From an uncultured Bacteroidales bacterium (GTDB lineage Bacteria; Bacteroidota; Bacteroidia; Bacteroidales; Paludibacteraceae), in NCBI GenBank assembly GCA_902769535.1, contig CACXPH010000003.1:62001-126000 (forward strand): a DNA stretch of 64,000 nt. The letters are read 5' to 3'. Below, in pieces: positions 60,026 to 64,000 of this stretch. Below the pieces are notes generated by a model. It was not told the DNA's origin, searched no databases, and saw only the letters and a list, made by a program, of their open reading frames with translations. Both the position numbers and the translations under genes were made by a program. Each line of letters opens with the position of its first letter. Position 1 is the first letter of the stretch.

Positions 60026-61132
60026 ATGTCATTACAATGTGGAATAGTGGGGTTGCCGAATGTGGGCAAAAGTACCCTCTTCAACTGTCTGAGTAACGCA
60101 AAGGCACAGAGTGCCAATTTCCCGTTCTGTACGATCGAGCCGAACGTAGGCGTGATCACCGTTCCGGACGAGCGACTGATCAAACTCGGTGAGCTGTGCA
60201 AGCCGGAGCGCGGTGTAATCCCGACGACCGTAGAGATCGTGGATATAGCCGGTCTGGTCAAGGGTGCGAGCCAAGGTGAAGGTCTGGGAAACAAGTTCCT
60301 GGCGAACATCCGCGAGACGGACGCGATCATTCATGTGCTCCGCTGCTTCGACGATGAGAACGTGGTACACGTGGACGGTTCGGTAAACCCTGTGCGCGAC
60401 AAAGAGATCATCGATGCCGAGCTGCAGCTCAAGGACCTCGAGACCGTTGAGAGTCGTATTCAGAAATGCGAGAAGGCGGCAAAGGCAGGAGGAGACAAGA
60501 ATGCGAAGTTGCAGTTAGAGGTGCTGGTCAAGTACCGCGAGGCGCTGTCGCAGGGACGTAACGCGCGCACGGTAGAATTAGATAATAAGGATCAGGAAGC
60601 GGCCGCGAAGGACTTGTTTTTGCTGACCAACAAGCCGGTGATGTACGTGTGCAACGTGGATGAGGCAGCTGCGGTGAGCGGTAATGCGTACGTGGAGCAA
60701 ATCAAGGAAGCGGTGAAAGACGAGGACGCACAGGTGCTTGTGCTCGCGGCGAAGATCGAGAGCGAGATTGCGGAGTTGGAGACGTACGAAGAGCGACAGA
60801 TGTTCCTGGAGGAACTCGGACTGCAGGAGAGCGGCGTGAACCGACTGATCAAAGCGGCTTATGCGTTGCTGAACTTGCGCACGTTCCTGACGGCAGGTAG
60901 CGATGAAGTACGGGCTTGGACGTTCAAGGCCGGTGCTAAGGCACCGCAGTGCGCCGGAGTGATCCATACGGACTTCGAACGTGGGTTCATTCGCGCCGAG
61001 GTGATCAAGTACGAAGATTTCATTGCGTTAGGCGGTGAGGCACAATGCCGCGCGGCGGGAAAACTCGCTACCGAAGGCAAGGATTACCTCGTCCAAGACG
61101 GCGATATAATGCACTTTTTGTTCAATGTGTAA
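60026..61132 (+). CDS. ychF: Redox-regulated ATPase YchF
   Basis: 368 residues. OBG-family P-loop protein that prefers ATP. G1 GIVGLPNVGKSTLF, the switch region FPFCTIEPNVG, G3 DIAGLVKGAS and the NxxE-type G4 segment CNVDEA are all present, with a C-terminal TGS domain ending GDIMHFLFNV. It associates with ribosomes and the stress response. Driven by its own promoter. The 190-nt gap after its stop contains structured element C. Confidence 0.96.
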   Translation: MSLQCGIVGLPNVGKSTLFNCLSNAKAQSANFPFCTIEPNVGVITVPDERLIKLGELCKPERGVIPTTVEIVDIAGLVKGASQGEGLGNKFLANIRETDAIIHVLRCFDDENVVHVDGSVNPVRDKEIIDAELQLKDLETVESRIQKCEKAAKAGGDKNAKLQLEVLVKYREALSQGRNARTVELDNKDQEAAAKDLFLLTNKPVMYVCNVDEAAAVSGNAYVEQIKEAVKDEDAQVLVLAAKIESEIAELETYEERQMFLEELGLQESGVNRLIKAAYALLNLRTFLTAGSDEVRAWTFKAGAKAPQCAGVIHTDFERGFIRAEVIKYEDFIALGGEAQCRAAGKLATEGKDYLVQDGDIMHFLFNV

Positions 61133-61164
61133 TTTTATTTTGTAGAAAAAACACATTAAAAACC

Positions 61165-61287
61165 CCTTTGAAAAAATTAAAACGTTCCATTTAACGAGCA
61201 TTTGCTCTAATGACCTATTTATAAATAAATTTAACATAGCTCCATTAGACCAAATCCTCATCTCTACGAGATCTAATTTTTCAAAGG
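61165..61287. other. Structured repeat element, copy C
   Basis: Closing stem CCTTTGAAAAAATTA (61165-61179) with TAATTTTTCAAAGG (61274-61287), one base bulged. Hairpins: GAGCA/TGCTC (61196-61207), CTAT..TAAAT-AA-ATTTA..ATAG (61215-61239) and ATCTC-TAC-GAGAT (61260-61272). Same layout as A but paired bases differ. Confidence 0.75.
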
Positions 61288-61322
61288 AAATAAACACTAA
61301 AAACAATATATCAAAAAAAAAA

Positions 61323-62324
61323 ATGATTGAAGATTTGTTAGCATACGGATGGTGGGTTGGTGCGATAGGGATCGTGCTGGGTTTTGTAGCGCTGGTAAAG
61401 GGTGCAGACTGGCTCGTGGACGGTGCTTCCGCTATCGCTAAACAATTCGGTATCAGCGACTTAGTGATCGGTCTGACGGTCGTGGCGTTCGGCACATCGA
61501 TGCCGGAGTTTGTAGTGAATATGGTGTCCGTGGCAGAAGGTAGCACCGATTTGGCGATCACGAATATCTTGGGTTCGAACATCATCAATACTTTCGTTAT
61601 TTTAGGTCTGACAGCGCTCGTTTATCCGATCGTTTCGCAGAAACGCAGTAGGGATTTTGATATACCGCTTTCGATCATCGCCGGTGTACTCGTGCTGATC
61701 TTCGTGACGGTTCAACTGCCATTCGGTGAGACAGAAAAAGGCATCGGTCGTATAGGCGGCGTGGTGCTGTTGGCGATGTTCTGCTACTTTCTCTATAACA
61801 CGTTCCGGCACGCGAAGGATCATCCGGAGGAAGAGCCTACCCCCGACCCCTCCCTGAAAGGAGGGGAGATTAGTGTTCGCAGGGCTCTTTGTCTGGTACT
61901 CGGCGGTCTCGTAGGACTGGTGGTTGGTGGCGAAATGATCGTGAAGAGTGCGGTGGACATCGCTATGCGATGCGGTGTGTCGGAAGCGATCATCGGTCTG
62001 ACGATTGTAGCACTCGGTACTTCGCTGCCGGAACTGGCTACTTCGGTTATTGCAGCTGCCAAGCACAACAGCGATATTGCGTTAGGCAACGTGTTCGGAT
62101 CGAATATCTTCAATGTGTTCTTCGTGCTCGCGATGAGTGCGACCGTGCATCCGCTGCCGGCTTACGAGGGCATCGAACTGGATGCTGTGATGGTAGCGCT
62201 CGGTAGCGTCATTGTATGGATGGCGGTGAAGACCAACCACGAACGCAAGATACAACGCTGGGCCGGTGCGCTGCTGCTATTGGTTTACGCAGGATATCTA
62301 ACGTATCGACTGATATCCCTTTAA
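61323..62324 (+). CDS. Calcium/sodium antiporter, CaxA/YrbG family
   Basis: 333 residues, about ten membrane helices in two inverted halves. Each half has the conserved alpha-repeat: GLTVVAFGTSMPEFVVN with ITNILGSNIINT (first) and GLTIVALGTSLPELATS with LGNVFGSNIFNV (second). The central loop (about residues 170-187) contains an in-frame palindromic insertion encoding TPDPSLKGGE. It would exchange Na+ for Ca2+ at the inner membrane. It is flanked on both sides by the structured element, copies C and D. Confidence 0.93.
   Translation: MIEDLLAYGWWVGAIGIVLGFVALVKGADWLVDGASAIAKQFGISDLVIGLTVVAFGTSMPEFVVNMVSVAEGSTDLAITNILGSNIINTFVILGLTALVYPIVSQKRSRDFDIPLSIIAGVLVLIFVTVQLPFGETEKGIGRIGGVVLLAMFCYFLYNTFRHAKDHPEEEPTPDPSLKGGEISVRRALCLVLGGLVGLVVGGEMIVKSAVDIAMRCGVSEAIIGLTIVALGTSLPELATSVIAAAKHNSDIALGNVFGSNIFNVFFVLAMSATVHPLPAYEGIELDAVMVALGSVIVWMAVKTNHERKIQRWAGALLLLVYAGYLTYRLISL
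61836..61868. repeat. Palindromic Bacteroidota repeat inserted in the antiporter gene
   Basis: CCCCTCC (61847-61853) and GGAGGGG (61860-61866) form a 7-bp hairpin preceded by TACCCCCGA. I recall this as a widespread short repeat in Bacteroidota genomes. Here it is in frame in the loop between the two halves. Confidence 0.72.
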
Positions 62325-62415
62325 AAGAAAAAAAATAAGACCTACTTACAAATACATTTGACGTAGTTCCATCTGATCAAAACCTCACCTCTACCGAGGT
62401 ACAATTATTTTAAGG
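62318..62415. other. Structured repeat element, copy D
   Basis: Closing stem CCTTTAAAA (62318-62326, one base bulged) with TTTTAAGG (62408-62415). Hairpins CTAC..CAAAT-AC-ATTTG..GTAG (62342-62366) and ACCTC-TACC-GAGGT (62387-62400). The first small hairpin of A-C is missing. It overlaps the antiporter stop codon. Confidence 0.72.
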
Positions 62416-62423
62416 CAATTATA

Positions 62424-63242
62424 TTAATTATAATTCCTCCTATCCAGTGATTGGTTGAAGCGGCGGCGCTCGGGATCGAAGAGCCAACCGTATTTGTTGA
62501 AATAACGACACATGTTTCGGATGTGAATTCGGAGCATGTGTTTATTATTATAGGAAGCGCGCGCGTGGGCATGCACGAAGGTCCACTCGGGATAATAGAG
62601 CGTGAGCCAATTGCGATGGATGGTTCGGGTGAGGTCGATGTCCTCGGGATACATGAAGTAACGCTCGTCGAAGAGTCCTGCTTCCACCACGGCTTGCGTG
62701 CGAAGGAGCATGAAACAGCCGCTGAGGTACGGTGCGTTGATCGGACGCGTGAGATCGAGGTCTCGTAACTCGTAGCGCTTGTTACGCTTGGCGATGAGAG
62801 ATGCGGGCAGGAAGCGTCGGCCGAAGACGTCTAACGGAGAAGGCAGGCGTTTGGCGAGGTACTGCTGGGTACCATCGGGGTTGACGACCTTCGGCATGAG
62901 TTGGCCCACCTGCGGGTTGGCCTCCATGAAAGTCACCATCGCGTCGATGTCCGCTGCTTTGACACGGATATCGGAGTTCATGACCAAATGGTATTTCGTC
63001 TCATAATACGCGCTCTCGCGCAAGGCGACGTTGTGCGCTTTGCCGTAACCTAGGTTCGATGGCATATGCATGTAACGCAGCTTCGGATCCTTGATGACGG
63101 ACTTCGGATACACCTCACGACTCTCGCTGTTGTCCAGCAGGTAGATCTTGTGCAAGCATTGCACCTGCAGGAGTTCTTTCACCAGCGGAAGAACCTCTTG
63201 TTCCCAATTGGGGTTATATAGGACGATTGAAATGTTTAACAT
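62424..63242 (-). CDS. Glycosyltransferase family 2
   Basis: 272 residues, no signal or membrane segments. GT-A fold with the NISIVLYNPN start, the VMNSDIRVKAADIDAMVTFM metal-binding region in place of a typical DxD, GCFMLLRTQAVVEAGLFDERYFMYPEDIDLTRTI (the ED-x-D catalytic-type region) and a C-terminal helical part. It resembles rhamnosyl/mannosyl-type transferases for surface polysaccharide. It lies 36 nt after the next glycosyltransferase gene, separated by a 7-bp array. Sugar and acceptor unknown. Confidence 0.9.
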   Translation of the reverse strand: MLNISIVLYNPNWEQEVLPLVKELLQVQCLHKIYLLDNSESREVYPKSVIKDPKLRYMHMPSNLGYGKAHNVALRESAYYETKYHLVMNSDIRVKAADIDAMVTFMEANPQVGQLMPKVVNPDGTQQYLAKRLPSPLDVFGRRFLPASLIAKRNKRYELRDLDLTRPINAPYLSGCFMLLRTQAVVEAGLFDERYFMYPEDIDLTRTIHRNWLTLYYPEWTFVHAHARASYNNKHMLRIHIRNMCRYFNKYGWLFDPERRRFNQSLDRRNYN

Positions 63243-63248
63243 TTCAAA

Positions 63249-63276
63249 TTTATGATTTATAATTTATGATTTATGA
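63249..63276 (-). repeat. 7-bp tandem array, four units
   Basis: TTTATGA, TTTATAA, TTTATGA, TTTATGA (plus-strand reading) fill the gap between two glycosyltransferase genes. Confidence 0.85.
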
Positions 63277-63278
63277 TT

Positions 63279-64000
63279 TTAGCGCAGGAACTGACGGATC
63301 TTACGGAGTTGTTTGCAGGCAACGGTGAGGTAACCACAGCCGATGTGGTTTTTCTTGAGCACAATATAGTCCTCTTGGGTCTTGGAGAGTCGGGCTTTGG
63401 TGTTCTTATTGCTCGCACCACCTACTTCCATGGACACGATGACCTCGGGGATGTACTGCGTTTTGTAACCGGAACTGAAGATCCGCAGGATTATGTCGTA
63501 GTCGGCTGAGATACGGAACCACTCATCGTAGGGTCCGACCTGTTCGTACACGGCTTTGCGCACGTACACCGTCGGGTGCGGCGGCATCCATCCGTACTTG
63601 AGGCTGCGCGGGTTGAAGGCGTTACTCTGCCAGTGGCGCACCACCCTATTCCCGCGACAGTACTGCAGGTCGCCATAGACGACATCGACCTCCGTGGACT
63701 CAAAGGCAGCAGCGATGTGTTCGATAGAATCGGGTGCGAACAGCACATCGTCCGAATGGAGGAAACCGATCACATCGCCGGTGGCCATCCGGATACCTTT
63801 GTTGAGCGCGTTATAGATGCCTTCGTCGGGTTCCGACACGTAGCGCACGTTCTTATGTTTGGCGGCATATGCCTCGATGAGCGCCACCGTGCCATCGGTG
63901 GAAGCACCGTCCACGAGGATGTGCTCGATGTCCGCGTAGGTCTGACTCTGCACACTCGCCAAGGCGCGCGGCAAGGTGCTTGCGCTGTTATAGGTGATGG
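63279..64000 (-). CDS. Glycosyltransferase family 2 (partial, 5' end missing)
   Basis: 240 residues visible; the frame is open to the right edge, where it reads ITYNSASTLPRALASV, a GT2 N-terminus lacking only its first few residues. Motifs: HILVDGASTDGT (UDP-binding region), GFLHSDDVL with the HSDD metal site, PHPTVYVRKAVYE and ISADYDIILRIF. It belongs to the WcaA-type group. Together with the neighbouring gene it suggests a polysaccharide cluster continuing outside the window. Confidence 0.9.
   Translation of the reverse strand, partial: ITYNSASTLPRALASVQSQTYADIEHILVDGASTDGTVALIEAYAAKHKNVRYVSEPDEGIYNALNKGIRMATGDVIGFLHSDDVLFAPDSIEHIAAAFESTEVDVVYGDLQYCRGNRVVRHWQSNAFNPRSLKYGWMPPHPTVYVRKAVYEQVGPYDEWFRISADYDIILRIFSSGYKTQYIPEVIVSMEVGGASNKNTKARLSKTQEDYIVLKKNHIGCGYLTVACKQLRKIRQFLR

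Noticed and set aside
61165..62415. Integron-like cassette: copies C and D as attC sites around the antiporter gene
   Set aside because: attC sites also conserve folding more than sequence, but the R box (GTTRRRY) and its partner are absent and no integron integrase is seen.
40208..62415. Structured elements A-D as a simple MITE family
   Set aside because: Terminal arms differ in sequence between copies while staying complementary, and no target-site duplications are evident. Not formally excluded.

Overview
The window is one continuous piece of a Bacteroidales-type (Bacteroidota) chromosome, probably from a gut or rumen-like, Paludibacteraceae- or Prevotella-like lineage. The evidence is a SusC/SusD pair with pectin-degrading enzymes, Bacteroidota-only families (DUF4924, DUF5063, an L25/Ctc protein, a sigma-54 regulator next to LptE), no clear Shine-Dalgarno sequences, and at least fifteen promoters of the Bacteroidota type (TTG, 20-nt spacer, TAnnTTTG). 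The species cannot be named from the sequence alone.

Layout. 1-6 kb is a plus-strand housekeeping block: end of tyrS, tRNA-Gln, rplY, pth, an S4 protein, DUF4924, nth, recA and a FAD oxidoreductase. 6-15 kb is a minus-strand pectin utilisation locus (susC, susD, PL1 lyase, GH28) with a secreted protein of unknown role. 15-25 kb holds wza-wzc-topB, a sigma-54 regulator with lptE, and two OmpA-family genes with a tRNA(CAT) between them. 25-30 kb is pta-ackA-amylase-UbiA on the plus strand. 30-36 kb is minus-strand housekeeping (maf, topoisomerase subunit A, a small membrane protein; dprA, upp, a coiled-coil protein). 36-39 kb is DUF5063, an inserted four-helix-bundle gene, a ribonuclease D-like exonuclease and alkaline phosphatase.

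39.4-60 kb is an accessory region: a HepT/MntA toxin-antitoxin module, a giant secreted protein (1642 aa) followed by a 43-aa peptide, a DUF1016 nuclease inside a duplicated leader sequence, a second RelE/ParE-like toxin with a 44-aa antitoxin, a broken BRO-type gene, a small membrane-anchored protein and two more giant Ig/InlB-repeat proteins (1276 and 2259 aa). 60-64 kb returns to ychF, a Ca/Na antiporter and two glycosyltransferases.

The most unusual content is non-coding. (1) Four diverged copies of a folded element of about 100-125 nt (40.2, 48.1, 61.2 and 62.3 kb) keep the same hairpins while the paired bases change together. (2) About fifteen short degenerate tandem arrays with units of 7, 8 or 11 bp, usually four units each, sit at gene ends; nearly every unit contains TAA or TGA. 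(3) Two unlinked operons share a conserved promoter plus 5' leader hairpin. (4) A strongly self-complementary segment lies at 59.80-59.89 kb. (5) All the promoters share an extended architecture. These are sequence observations; none has been tested by computation or experiment.
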